The position numbers were made by a program, and so were the translations under genes. Positions 1-9,961 of a stretch of DNA of 35,852 bases are shown here, in pieces. Source of the DNA: an uncultured Lachnospiraceae bacterium (lineage in GTDB: Bacteria > Bacillota > Clostridia > Lachnospirales > Lachnospiraceae). The DNA lies in contig CACWGK010000026.1 of assembly GCA_902760415.1 (NCBI GenBank), forward strand, positions 1-35,852, in the 5' to 3' direction. The notes under the pieces were generated by a model. It searched no databases and was not told the origin of the DNA. It saw only the letters and a list, made by a program, of their open reading frames with translations. Numbering within the stretch: position 1 is the stretch's first letter; each line of letters starts with the position of its first letter.

Positions 1-62
1 ACCATAAAAAGGCCGCTAAAGCCAGTAAATATAAGGGGTTTCAGCCTTTTGACATAGAAAAA

Positions 63-81
63 TCAGGGGCGATGCCCCTGA
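63..81 (-). terminator. Intrinsic terminator hairpin downstream of glyS
   Basis: An 8-bp perfect stem, TCAGGGGC pairing with GCCCCTGA around a GAT loop. On the minus strand it is followed by TTTTTC, a short U tract. It is the second of two hairpins after glyS and the one with the better U tract, so it is probably the main terminator of the operon. Bases 1-62 hold nothing I can assign. Confidence 0.6.
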
Positions 82-97
82 CTTTGTCTACAGTCTG

Positions 98-127
98 AAG
101 GCCCTCAGATATTAATCTGAGGGCCTT
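98..127 (-). terminator. 13-bp hairpin right after glyS
   Basis: Perfect 13-bp inverted repeat, AAGGCCCTCAGAT and ATCTGAGGGCCTT, around a 4-nt loop, 14 bp after the glyS stop codon. No U tract follows on the minus strand. It may protect the 3' end or pause polymerase ahead of the second hairpin at 63-81. Confidence 0.5.
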
Positions 128-140
128 GGTATTCAGCTAA

Positions 141-1547
141 TTAAAATGCAAGTTTTTCTTCAAAATAAGCCTTAAGATCTTCGATCTTAACTCTCTCCTG
201 CTCCATAGAATCACGGTCACGAACTGTAACTGCTCCATCCTCTTCAGAATCAAAGTCATATGTGATGCAGTATGGTGTACCAATCTCATCCTGACGACGA
301 TATCTCTTACCTATAGCGCCTCTGTCATCATACTCACAGTTCCAGTACTTACTAAGTTCAGCATAAACCTTCTCAGCACCTTCATTTAACTTCTTAGAAA
401 GTGGGAATACACCAATCTTTACAGGAGCGATTGCTGGATGGAAATGAAGAACTGTACGAACATCATTCTTCTCTGCATCGAGCACTTCCTCATCATATGC
501 TTCACAAAGGAAAGCAAGAGTTACACGGTCAGCACCAAGTGATGGCTCAACTACGTATGGGATATACTTCTCATTTAACTCATCATCGAAGTATTCCATA
601 GGCTCACCAGATGTATTCTGATGTTGTGTAAGGTCATAATCTGTACGAGATGCGATACCCCAAAGCTCACCCCAATCAGTGAATGGGAATGCGTACTCAA
701 TATCTGTTGTATGATCTGAGTAGAATGAAAGCTCTTCCTGATCATGGTCACGAAGTCGTAGATTTTCTTCCTTGATTCCAAGGTTAAGAAGCCACTCGAA
801 GCAGAACTTTCTCCAATATTCAAACCACTCTGTCTGTGTACCAGGCTTGCAGAAGAACTCAAGCTCCATCTGCTCAAACTCACGAGTTCTGAAAGTAAAG
901 TTACCAGGAGTAATCTCATTTCTAAATGACTTACCAACCTGACCTATACCGAAAGGAACCTTCTTACGTGATGTTCTCTGAACATTCTTGAAGTTAACGA
1001 AGATACCCTGTGCTGTCTCCGGACGAAGATATACTGTATTCTTAGCATCCTCAGTAACACCCTGGAATGTCTTGAACATAAGGTTAAATTGACGAATTCC
1101 TGTGAAATTATGCTTACCACATGATGGACATGGAACATTATGATTTTCGATGAACTTTTCCATCTCCTCATTTGTCCAACCATCAACTGATGATGTAAGC
1201 TCGATACCATTCTCAGCAGCAAATGCCTCGATTACCTGATCAGCTCTAAATCTCTCGTGACATTCCTTACAATCCATAAGAGGATCTGAGAAGCTACCAA
1301 GATGTCCTGAAGCAACCCATGTCTGAGGGTTCATAAGGATGGCAGTATCTACACCAACGTTATATGGACATTCCTGAATGAACTTCTTCCACCAAGCTTT
1401 CTTTACATTATTCTTAAGCTCAACGCCGAGATTACCATAATCCCATGTATTTGCGAGACCTCCGTAGATCTCAGAACCTGGATATACAAAACCTCTAGTC
1501 TTTGCAAGAGATATGATCTTCTCCATTGTCTTCTCTGATTTTTCCAT
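141..1547 (-). CDS. glyS: Glycyl-tRNA synthetase, single-chain class II type
   Basis: Charges tRNA-Gly with glycine in the cytoplasm, acting as a homodimer in the single-chain form found in many Firmicutes and in eukaryotes. Visible features are the N-terminal [13 protein letters not shown] segment, two Cys pairs (CKECHERF and CPSCGKHNF) that may bind zinc, the motif 2 region with [12 protein letters not shown] and FRNEITP, motif 3 [10 protein letters not shown], and a C-terminal anticodon-binding domain with [14 protein letters not shown] chose the start at 1547 (MEKSEKT, 468 aa) because AAGGAGGAA sits just upstream of it. A start seven codons further upstream (1568) is open but would place that SD inside the gene. 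It is the last gene of the peptidase-era-recO-lipoprotein-glyS cluster; era-recO-glyS is a conserved Firmicutes order. Confidence 0.96.
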   Translation of the reverse strand: MEKSEKTMEKIISLAKTRGFVYPGSEIYGGLANTWDYGNLGVELKNNVKKAWWKKFIQECPYNVGVDTAILMNPQTWVASGHLGSFSDPLMDCKECHERFRADQVIEAFAAENGIELTSSVDGWTNEEMEKFIENHNVPCPSCGKHNFTGIRQFNLMFKTFQGVTEDAKNTVYLRPETAQGIFVNFKNVQRTSRKKVPFGIGQVGKSFRNEITPGNFTFRTREFEQMELEFFCKPGTQTEWFEYWRKFCFEWLLNLGIKEENLRLRDHDQEELSFYSDHTTDIEYAFPFTDWGELWGIASRTDYDLTQHQNTSGEPMEYFDDELNEKYIPYVVEPSLGADRVTLAFLCEAYDEEVLDAEKNDVRTVLHFHPAIAPVKIGVFPLSKKLNEGAEKVYAELSKYWNCEYDDRGAIGKRYRRQDEIGTPYCITYDFDSEEDGAVTVRDRDSMEQERVKIEDLKAYFEEKLAF

Positions 1548-1588
1548 ATATTCCTCCTTATACCTCAAACATATTGCTATGTCTTATT

Positions 1589-2404
1589 TTAGTAATTAAA
1601 CTCGTATATTACGATAGTTTTTCCAATTCCATCAGCTTTAATAGTTGATGAATCAACAAGTTCTGCATGCTTATTATAGTAAAGAATCTTACCACCATTT
1701 ACTGAATATACATAAGGCTCATCAGTGATAAGCATCATATAACTAGCACCTTCTATCTCATCAGAATTAACTGTACTAAGAGTTGCAGCATCTGTAAATG
1801 TAGCTATAGCATCTGTCTCAGTAGCAGTACCCTCAAGATCCATAGAACCAGATTCGATCTCTTCTATATCTTCCATACTGTATCCAGCCTCAAGAAGTTC
1901 TTCTTCATTTATATCCTCTGGTGCTGTCTGTACAACAGGTGTAGCATCTTGAGCACTTGCAAGTTCTTCTTTTAATATCTCATCAGCTTCTGATGAATCA
2001 TATAAAGCAAGTGTTATATCCATCATATTAAATGAATTATATGAAGCTATATCACTATACTGAATTGCTGTTTTAACTACTCCGTCCTGTTCCTGATACT
2101 CTATAAGAGATATCTTACTTACTCCTGCTTCATCATTAAATGAATTAATCTCATCATTTATGAAGCTTTCTACTCCATTTATATCTATATCTGTTCCAGA
2201 GAAATCCTCACAAGCAATCTCAGTGAGAGTTCCATTTGGATTAATCTTTAAAGTTGTTTCGGTAACGTCGCCTATTGTAGAAGGTCTTACATATTCCTCC
2301 TCTTCAGTCGTATCTTTCTTCTTCCATGAACATCCAAGAAGTGAAAAACACATAAGTGTACTTAGTAGAATTAAACCTAGTTTTTTAATTTTTAATGCTT
2401 TCAT
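1589..2404 (-). CDS. Predicted lipoprotein of unknown function
   Basis: A 271-aa protein. It has a basic N-terminus, a hydrophobic stretch and a lipobox LLGC with Cys near residue 25, so it is probably exported and anchored to the outer face of the membrane. The mature part begins with a charged KKKDTTEEEE linker and is acidic throughout. The middle region (ELLEAGYSMEDIEEIESGSMDLEG) is especially Glu-rich. No catalytic motif is recognised. It lies between recO and glyS, 44 bp from recO and 41 bp from glyS, so it is probably co-transcribed, which is an unusual insertion into this housekeeping cluster. The start at 2404 has an AAGGAAAG ribosome site. Function is not assignable from sequence. 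Confidence 0.75.
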   Translation of the reverse strand: MKALKIKKLGLILLSTLMCFSLLGCSWKKKDTTEEEEYVRPSTIGDVTETTLKINPNGTLTEIACEDFSGTDIDINGVESFINDEINSFNDEAGVSKISLIEYQEQDGVVKTAIQYSDIASYNSFNMMDITLALYDSSEADEILKEELASAQDATPVVQTAPEDINEEELLEAGYSMEDIEEIESGSMDLEGTATETDAIATFTDAATLSTVNSDEIEGASYMMLITDEPYVYSVNGGKILYYNKHAELVDSSTIKADGIGKTIVIYEFNY

Positions 2405-2448
2405 AATCTTTCCTTGTTTTCTTATGTTAATTACAACGATTTCTTATT

Positions 2449-3117
2449 CTATAACAAAGTGTCAAGAATATCAAGGGATTTAAAGTTCTTATCACACTGA
2501 GTTTTTAGATATTTTGTAATTATCTCTTCTACCTCATCTATCACTCTGTCAGACACTTTAAAACTGTAGGTTTCTGCAATATCTCGACTGAGTATATAAT
2601 CTATTACAAATGAAGCATCCTGTGATACATTTCTTGGCTTAGCAACTCTAATCAGTTCATCCTTCGAAAAGATTCCTTCTATATCAAGAAGCTTACATTC
2701 AAAGGTTGACTTAATAAGCTTAAGCGGAATCTGTTCACTGATTATAGTTTTATATGTGATATATATTAGATTCAGTTCATCCACAGCTGGTATACCATCT
2801 CTTGTAAAATATCCAGCAACTTCAGATACATACGAAGCGTAGGCCATCTTTTCAATATCATAAGAGAGATCGATAAATGTATTCATTATCTCTGCACTTA
2901 TGAGGGTATATGTATTCTGACTACTTGGACGAAGCTTAAATGAAGCCATGACAAACTTCTGGCTGACTGCTGTAAGCTGGGAGTTCTTACGACGGGCGCC
3001 ATTAGCAAAAACTGTGATCCTTCCCAGTTTTTCTGTAAGGATCACAAGTCTTTTGTCATACTCTTTAATTAATGATGTGTCCAGGACTATTCCTAGAGCT
3101 TCGATAGTATCATACAT
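2449..3117 (-). CDS. recO: DNA repair protein RecO
   Basis: RecO anneals single strands and loads RecA with RecR and RecF during gap repair. The N-terminal OB fold is recognisable in GIVLDTSLIKEYDKRLVILTEKLG and the following ITVFANGARRKNS, which match the family pattern. At 222 aa it is somewhat shorter than the usual 240-250. The C-terminal helical domain (FECKLLDIEG onward) lacks the CxxC...CxxC zinc-binding cysteines that many Firmicutes RecO proteins carry. It lies 4 bp downstream of era, as in many Firmicutes, indicating translational coupling. The short C-terminal domain is the only oddity, and I see no frameshift. Confidence 0.9.
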   Translation of the reverse strand: MYDTIEALGIVLDTSLIKEYDKRLVILTEKLGRITVFANGARRKNSQLTAVSQKFVMASFKLRPSSQNTYTLISAEIMNTFIDLSYDIEKMAYASYVSEVAGYFTRDGIPAVDELNLIYITYKTIISEQIPLKLIKSTFECKLLDIEGIFSKDELIRVAKPRNVSQDASFVIDYILSRDIAETYSFKVSDRVIDEVEEIITKYLKTQCDKNFKSLDILDTLL

Positions 3118-3121
3118 ATTC

Positions 3122-4063
3122 TTATTTTTTGTAACCGTATTCTGACATATAGGAGGTCTTGTTACGCCAATCTGGACGAACCTTAACCCATAATCTAAGA
3201 TTTACTTGAATACCCAGCATTTCTTCAATGCTTTTACGAGACTGAATGCCGATCTTCTTGAGCATAGCGCCCTTCTTACCGATAATGATTCCCTTATGAC
3301 TTTCTTTTTCGCAGATTATAGTAGCTTCTATATCCACCAGACTGCCATCAGGCCTTTCACGCATTTTATCTATTACGACTGCTATACCGTGAGGAATCTC
3401 TTTATCAAGATTACGTAGACATTTCTCACGAATGAACTCGGCAGCAATCTCTCTTTCGGTTTCGTCTGTTACTGTATCCTCATCGAAATACATAGGTCCA
3501 TATGGAAGTATATCATAGATACCAGACATTAGACTATCCTGTCCAGTTCCCTCTGTAGCTGATACTCTAAATACTTTAGTTAGATTAACACCTGACTCTG
3601 ATAAGTAATCAGAATATAGCTTCTCAGTACCGTCTATAACATCATCCGTAGCTGTATCGCATTTATTTATTACGAGAGCAAGAGGTATAGATGGAACTTT
3701 GCTTATCATTTCTACTATACTCTTCTCACCCATTCCGATGTAGTTGGAAGGCTCTATGATCCACATGATCATATCGGCTGTCTTAAGAGTCTCAGTTGCA
3801 CTGTCTAGCATAAACTCACCAAGCTTAGTCTCAGCTTTATTTACGCCTGGTGTATCAAGAAAGATGATTTGACCTCTATCATCTGTGTAAACAGTCTGTA
3901 TTCTCTTTCTTGTAGTCTGAGCCCTCTTAGATACTGCAGCAATCTTCATGCCTATAAGGTGATTCATCAAGGTTGATTTACCAACATTAGGACGGCCAAG
4001 TATTGCCACAAAACCCGATTTAAGTTTATCTTGTTCTTCTATATTTTTCTGTTCGTTATCCAA
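3122..4063 (-). CDS. era: GTPase Era, 16S rRNA maturation factor
   Basis: Era binds the 3' end of 16S rRNA and assists assembly of the small ribosomal subunit. The 313-aa protein has the P-loop GRPNVGKST at residues 23-31, the G3 motif DTPG, the G4 motif NKCD, and a C-terminal KH RNA-binding domain with IIGKKGAMLKKIG followed by VNLRLWVKVRPDWRNK. Length and domain order are normal for the family. It sits 20 bp downstream of the M16 peptidase gene and 4 bp before recO, so it is surely part of this operon. The start at 4063 gives an ordinary N-terminal extension of about 16 residues before the G domain. Confidence 0.97.
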   Translation of the reverse strand: MDNEQKNIEEQDKLKSGFVAILGRPNVGKSTLMNHLIGMKIAAVSKRAQTTRKRIQTVYTDDRGQIIFLDTPGVNKAETKLGEFMLDSATETLKTADMIMWIIEPSNYIGMGEKSIVEMISKVPSIPLALVINKCDTATDDVIDGTEKLYSDYLSESGVNLTKVFRVSATEGTGQDSLMSGIYDILPYGPMYFDEDTVTDETEREIAAEFIREKCLRNLDKEIPHGIAVVIDKMRERPDGSLVDIEATIICEKESHKGIIIGKKGAMLKKIGIQSRKSIEEMLGIQVNLRLWVKVRPDWRNKTSYMSEYGYKK

Positions 4064-4083
4064 TATCTTTATCCTTAATAATT

Positions 4084-7077
4084 CTATATAAGCTTTGTTG
4101 TTGTCTTAAATAAATCAGAAGCTTCTGTAACCTTTTCTTCAGAACCCACTGTACAGACTACATTGCTCTCCGAAAGATTCTTAATGATCGGTGCAAGAGT
4201 TCTGATTGTCTCCTGTGTTGTCGAAAGAATCTCATCTCTGTACTTCTGACGCATTTCTTCAGTAAGTTCAGATATATAAGTTGTAAATGAAGCAGAACCC
4301 AGCTGTGATGGATTAAGTGGAGCATCACTGTTAGAGATAGTTCCTATAATATACTTAATCATATCTCTATCTGAGCAGTCAAAGTTCTCAACATATTCAG
4401 TAGCTTTTCTATATATATCATAAGTCTCACGAAGATTTGGATCTCTATAGGATACAAAGAATGAATTACCGGATACACCGAAGTCACACATTGCTCCGTA
4501 TGCTCCGCCCTTTACTCTGACATTTATCCATAAATAATCATATGAAAGGATTGTCTTAAGAACATTAAGTGCTCCAGAATATTCAAGACCTGCATCTATA
4601 AAGTTTGATACAACAGCATCATACTGAACCTTTGAAGCAGTCTTAAATCCTTCATTCTTAATCTCCATAGGTACATTTATCTTAGTGTCAGAGAGCTTCT
4701 CATCACTTAGTCCCTCAAGAAGATCTCTAAGAGGCTGTTCAAGCACATTCTCAGGCTTATCAGATGTATAAGAGATTATAAGACCGTCTTTTCTAAACAT
4801 CCATTTATATAATCTATCAAGATCCTTTACAAGATCATCAATCACATTATCAAAGTTCTTATCCAGATCATCTATAAATCTAAAGTAATCCAGACCATCT
4901 ATAGCATCCATTATCTTAGAATGACGATCAATATATGAAAGTGCTCTTCCTCTAGCTGTAAGATGACCACTCTCAAGCATACTAAGCTTACTTGTAGAAT
5001 TAATCTCAGCAGCCACTTCTTTGATTCGCTTCTTATCAGTTACATGGGACTTTGTGATAATCTCCTTCACAAGCTCCATTCCATCCTTAACCTTGTCATC
5101 GAAGGTTTTAAGTCTAACTGATATTATACTGCTGCTGTCCTTACTTAGTCTGAACATATCAACCGGATGTACGCCCAGTCCACCTGTGCTTAGATCAATC
5201 TTCTTAGACAGTTCATTATAAGTATATTTATCTGTATCTACATATGTAAGAAGATCTGTGATAAATGAAATCTTTGGAAGATCTTCAAAGGAAGCATCAT
5301 TTATATCGAAGCATAAGCTAAGGTATGTTATACCATTTGTAAATATGTCATGTGCGATTACCTTAGTTCCTGCAACGCTTGTTTCTCTATTATAGAGAGC
5401 TCTACATTTAGGATTAATATCTTCAATACTGAGGAGCGGAATGGTTGCAAGCTCTTCAGGTGTTGATGGCTCAGTCTGATAATCCTTTAAATGAGCTGTA
5501 TCCTTAACGATTGCTTCAATATCTTCATCAGATAGACTACTCTTATATTTAGCGAGTTTTTCTTTTAGAGCATTATCCTTCTCAGTATTTAGACCGACTT
5601 CAGGTTCTCCAATAATGAGGGACTTATGATTATTATTCAGAAGTAGTTCCTCTATAAGTGCCTCGAAGTAACCCTTAGATGTATCCTCAGGATTTAAATG
5701 ATTCTTACTGATTCCTTCTCTAAGGTAATCATATACAGGCTGCATAGTAAGTGTATTCTGAGCAAGTTCATCATCATAGAGCCAGCCGCTAAAATCACTG
5801 AGTCCAAGAAGAAGACCCTTTGGATAACGGCCTGTAGCTCCTTCTTTGTTCTTAAATTCATTTAAGTTAAGAGCTGCCTCTAATGCTTCCTTATCAAGTC
5901 CTTCTTCTACATATCTTCTAAGTTCAGTCTCTATTAACTCTTCAAACTTCGGAGCATCTTCTCTATCCATGTCTCTACCAACTATAGTGAATAGAGGCTG
6001 CTGCATAGTATTATCGAAGAGAGATTCAACATTTGAGCATATTCCTGAATCAATAATAGCCTGCTTAAGAGGAGCTCCTGGGCAGTCAACAAGAATATAC
6101 TGAAGAATATCCAAGGCTTTACTCATATACTTATCTGTAGTAACACCTGTTACAACATTATAAGTAACAATAGGCTTTGAATCTTCTGCTTCTTCTTCTG
6201 TGATAGAATATTTGCAGGTATAATCCATCTTCTTATCAAATGAAGGCTGGAGCGGAATCTCTGAAGGAACATATAAGTAATCATATCCGCTTAGATAATC
6301 CTTATCTATATAGTTTAAAGTATCAACTACATCCATATCACCGTAGAGATATACAAAACTGTTAGATGGATGATAATAGTTTGAATGATAATCTAAATAT
6401 TCTTCTCTAGAAAGCTCAGGTATAACATCAGGATCACCACCAGAATCAACTCCATAAGGAGCATCTGGATACATTTTTTCATTTATAAAACTAGAGACAA
6501 CATTATCAGGTGAAGAATATACTCCACGCATCTCATTATATACAACACCATTTATGATAAGATCACTATCCTTATCAGCTAGTTCATAGTGCCAGCCTTC
6601 CTGCTTAAATATCTCTTCTCTTGCATAAATATTTGGATTAAATACTGCATCAAGATAAACATCCATAAGATTATGGAAGTCTTTATCATTACAACTTGCT
6701 ATAGGGTACACAGTCTTATCACTGTAAGTCATAGCATTTAGAAATGTATTAAGAGAACCCTTTGCAAGCTCTACAAAAGGATCCTTTGCAGGATACTTCT
6801 TTGAACCGCAAAGAACTGTATGTTCAACAATATGCTGTATTCCTTTTGAATTAGTTGGTGGAGTTCTGAATCCGATAGCAAATACTTTGTTATCATCATC
6901 ACATAGAACAGTTGAGAATCTTGCTTTAGTCTTCTTATGTCTAAGTACAAGACCTACTCCATTCTGCTCAGGTAGATTATTAATCTTTTCAATATCATAT
7001 GTGCCAAGTTTTAGAATATCAGACTTGATGTCATCAACGTTTCTGCCAAGTCTATCTTTAAAATCCTTTAATTCCAT
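4084..7077 (-). CDS. M16C metallopeptidase, presequence protease-like
   Basis: A 997-aa cytoplasmic zinc peptidase of the insulinase superfamily, like PreP/Cym1. It probably degrades short peptides inside its closed chamber. The inverted zinc motif HxxEH is HIVEH at residues 82-86, and the distal zinc ligand is in VVYNEMRG (Glu182). An M16C-associated middle domain and a second, catalytically inactive M16 half follow; residues such as RVKGGAYGA near the C-terminus fit the substrate-binding R/Y site of that half. No signal peptide is present. It is the first gene of the operon leading to era, recO and glyS, with a good promoter upstream at 7148-7176 and a GAAAGG ribosome site. M16C proteins are common in Clostridia but their bacterial role is poorly defined. 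Confidence 0.92.
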   Translation of the reverse strand: MELKDFKDRLGRNVDDIKSDILKLGTYDIEKINNLPEQNGVGLVLRHKKTKARFSTVLCDDDNKVFAIGFRTPPTNSKGIQHIVEHTVLCGSKKYPAKDPFVELAKGSLNTFLNAMTYSDKTVYPIASCNDKDFHNLMDVYLDAVFNPNIYAREEIFKQEGWHYELADKDSDLIINGVVYNEMRGVYSSPDNVVSSFINEKMYPDAPYGVDSGGDPDVIPELSREEYLDYHSNYYHPSNSFVYLYGDMDVVDTLNYIDKDYLSGYDYLYVPSEIPLQPSFDKKMDYTCKYSITEEEAEDSKPIVTYNVVTGVTTDKYMSKALDILQYILVDCPGAPLKQAIIDSGICSNVESLFDNTMQQPLFTIVGRDMDREDAPKFEELIETELRRYVEEGLDKEALEAALNLNEFKNKEGATGRYPKGLLLGLSDFSGWLYDDELAQNTLTMQPVYDYLREGISKNHLNPEDTSKGYFEALIEELLLNNNHKSLIIGEPEVGLNTEKDNALKEKLAKYKSSLSDEDIEAIVKDTAHLKDYQTEPSTPEELATIPLLSIEDINPKCRALYNRETSVAGTKVIAHDIFTNGITYLSLCFDINDASFEDLPKISFITDLLTYVDTDKYTYNELSKKIDLSTGGLGVHPVDMFRLSKDSSSIISVRLKTFDDKVKDGMELVKEIITKSHVTDKKRIKEVAAEINSTSKLSMLESGHLTARGRALSYIDRHSKIMDAIDGLDYFRFIDDLDKNFDNVIDDLVKDLDRLYKWMFRKDGLIISYTSDKPENVLEQPLRDLLEGLSDEKLSDTKINVPMEIKNEGFKTASKVQYDAVVSNFIDAGLEYSGALNVLKTILSYDYLWINVRVKGGAYGAMCDFGVSGNSFFVSYRDPNLRETYDIYRKATEYVENFDCSDRDMIKYIIGTISNSDAPLNPSQLGSASFTTYISELTEEMRQKYRDEILSTTQETIRTLAPIIKNLSESNVVCTVGSEEKVTEASDLFKTTTKLI

Positions 7078-7147
7078 AAATTAGCCTTTCTATATATATT
7101 TAATCATTTTGATCAAGTAGTTATAGACTTTTAACTCGAACGTTACT

Positions 7148-7176
7148 AGTTTACCCCATCTTTAAATATATTTCAA
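7148..7176 (-). promoter_or_regulatory. Sigma-A-type promoter for the peptidase-era-recO-glyS operon
   Basis: On the minus strand TTGAAA (7171-7176) and TAAACT (7148-7153) are separated by 17 bp. The predicted start is about 60-70 bp before the peptidase start codon. It lies just past the palindromic repeat ending cdd, so the two units are separated. Confidence 0.55.
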
Positions 7177-7188
7177 TCTACTGACTCA

Positions 7189-7232
7189 AAAATGAGTCAC
7201 TTTTTACGTCGGACGTACAAGTGACTCATTTT
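7189..7232. repeat. Palindromic repeat family, copy 1 (3' end of cdd)
   Basis: A 44-bp near-perfect palindrome. The outer arms are AAAATGAGTCACTT (7189-7202) and AAGTGACTCATTTT (7219-7232); the core is TACGTCGGACGTA (7205-7217). It begins 31 bp after the cdd stop. The A/T ends let it act as a terminator in either direction. Two further copies with the identical core occur at 22926-22969 and 27667-27711. Confidence 0.85.
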
Positions 7233-7263
7233 GTTACGAATGTGTTCTGCTCTCATGAAACTT

Positions 7264-7677
7264 CTATAGATTAAATGAATTAGGTAGAAGTTCAGATAGT
7301 TTAAAGATTTTATAATCCTCAGTGCTTTTTGCTACGATTACGTCGATATCGCCGGATGCTGGAAGAAACTCTGACATTACCTGACGACAGGCTCCACAAG
7401 GATATGCATAATCAGAGGATGAATCATTAAGAGGAGCTCCGACTATGGCGATAGCATCTATATGGCGCTGTCCTTCGCTTACTGCTTTAAATATGGCAGT
7501 ACGTTCAGCACATACTGTAAGACCATAGGATGCATTTTCTACATTACAGCCTGTATATATATTTCCAGAAGGAACTATAAGTGCAGCTCCTACTAGATAG
7601 TTAGAATATGGTGCATAGGCCATAGTACGAGCCTTCTCGGCCTCGGTAATAAGTAAATTGATAGTTTGTGTATTCAT
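7264..7677 (-). CDS. cdd: Cytidine deaminase
   Basis: Deaminates cytidine and deoxycytidine to uridine and deoxyuridine in pyrimidine salvage, working as a homotetramer in the cytoplasm. At 137 aa it is the typical small tetrameric form. The catalytic zinc site is clear: CAE at residues 56-58 (Cys ligand and proton-shuttling Glu) and PCGAC with Cys94 and Cys97. The substrate-contacting NVENASYG is at 45-52. The gene stands alone between the groEL terminator and the peptidase operon, with its own extended -10 promoter and a GGTGG ribosome site. It ends in palindromic repeat copy 1. Confidence 0.96.
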   Translation of the reverse strand: MNTQTINLLITEAEKARTMAYAPYSNYLVGAALIVPSGNIYTGCNVENASYGLTVCAERTAIFKAVSEGQRHIDAIAIVGAPLNDSSSDYAYPCGACRQVMSEFLPASGDIDVIVAKSTEDYKIFKLSELLPNSFNL

Positions 7678-7708
7678 AATGTTCCACCTTAATATTTTTT
7701 ATAAATGA

Positions 7709-7717
7709 ATTATAACA
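7709..7717 (-). promoter_or_regulatory. Extended -10 promoter for cdd
   Basis: The minus strand reads TG-T-TATAAT, a consensus extended -10, about 30 bp before the cdd start. No good -35 is visible, which fits an extended -10 promoter. Confidence 0.45.
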
Positions 7718-7786
7718 GATAAAGCGCAACAATAAAGCAAAAAGTAAAAATTTTCCTCATACATACTTAGGTCAAACGATTCTGGT

Positions 7787-7853
7787 TTGAGATAATAAAA
7801 AACGGCCACAATTACGAGCAAGCTCGATTGTGACCGTTTTATTATTATCTCAA
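7787..7853 (-). terminator. Long bidirectional terminator after groEL
   Basis: A hairpin of unusual length. TTGAGATAATAA (7787-7798) pairs with TTATTATCTCAA (7842-7853), AAAACGG pairs with CCGTTTT inside it, and an imperfect ACAAT/ATTGT plus CGAGC/GCTCG inner stem follows. On the minus strand the GC-rich part is followed by a T-rich tract, giving an intrinsic terminator for groEL. The symmetric T tract on the other side would also stop plus-strand transcription. Confidence 0.75.
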
Positions 7854-7873
7854 TCTACGGATGATACCCTTTT

Positions 7874-9502
<1,629 letters not shown>

Positions 9503-9518
9503 TTAATTCGCCTCCATT

Positions 9519-9806
9519 TTATTCTACGACTGCAAGAATGCTGTCCTGTGATACTATAGTATATTCCTCTTCTCCCATCTTTACAGTTGAACCTGCATAC
9601 TGCTGGAAGATAACCTTCTGACCAACTTCAACGTTCATAGGGATAAGTTTACCGTTGTCATCAACCTTTCCAGGTCCTACAGCTACAACCTCTGAATATG
9701 ATGGTTTCTCCTGAGCATTTCCTGTAAGGATGATTCCTGAAGATGTCTTCTCTTCTTTTTCAGCAGCCTTAAGAACTACTCTGTCACCTAATGGTTTAAT
9801 ATTCAT
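9519..9806 (-). CDS. groES: Co-chaperonin GroES (10 kDa)
   Basis: Caps the GroEL chamber as a heptamer. The 95-aa sequence begins MNIKPLGDRVVLK, continues with the mobile loop region EEKTSSGIILTGNAQEKP and ends VSQDSILAVVE, all typical. It is the first gene of groES-groEL and is preceded by a TAGGAGGAA ribosome site and a CIRCE operator overlapping the transcription start region. Confidence 0.97.
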   Translation of the reverse strand: MNIKPLGDRVVLKAAEKEEKTSSGIILTGNAQEKPSYSEVVAVGPGKVDDNGKLIPMNVEVGQKVIFQQYAGSTVKMGEEEYTIVSQDSILAVVE

Positions 9807-9841
9807 TTTACATTCCTCCTAACTGAATATAGTTTTCTGAT

Positions 9842-9868
9842 TTAGCACTCATTTAATCAGAGTGCTAA
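9842..9868 (-). promoter_or_regulatory. CIRCE operator (HrcA site) of groES-groEL
   Basis: A perfect match to the CIRCE consensus, TTAGCACTC-N9-GAGTGCTAA. It lies just downstream of the predicted groES transcription start and 36 bp before the start codon. This is the classic position for HrcA repression. Confidence 0.96.
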
Positions 9869-9878
9869 CACAATGTAT

Positions 9879-9906
9879 ATTGTACATCATATATATAAAA
9901 AATCAA
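9879..9906 (-). promoter_or_regulatory. Promoter of groES-groEL
   Basis: On the minus strand TTGATT (9901-9906) and TACAAT (9879-9884) are separated by 16 bp. The expected transcription start near 9872 places CIRCE immediately downstream. Confidence 0.6.
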
Positions 9907-9920
9907 GTGTTAATTTAAAA

Positions 9921-9961
9921 AAAACGTGGCAGTTGTGAGTGATTCACAAATGTCACGTTTT
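9921..9961 (-). terminator. Terminator overlapping the ogg stop codon
   Basis: The outer stem AAAACGTG/CACGTTTT and the inner stem TTGTGA/TCACAA are separated by a G-T mismatch zone. On the minus strand a run of eight T follows. The 5' arm of the RNA hairpin contains the last codons and the TGA stop of the glycosylase gene (9953-9955). Confidence 0.75.

Noticed and set aside
5021..5221. Short reading frames opposite the peptidase and other long genes
   Set aside because: They overlap clearly conserved genes, lack ribosome sites and have no family features.
7189..7232. Insertion sequence ends
   Set aside because: The palindromes are isolated 44-45 bp units with no transposase or paired copy around them.
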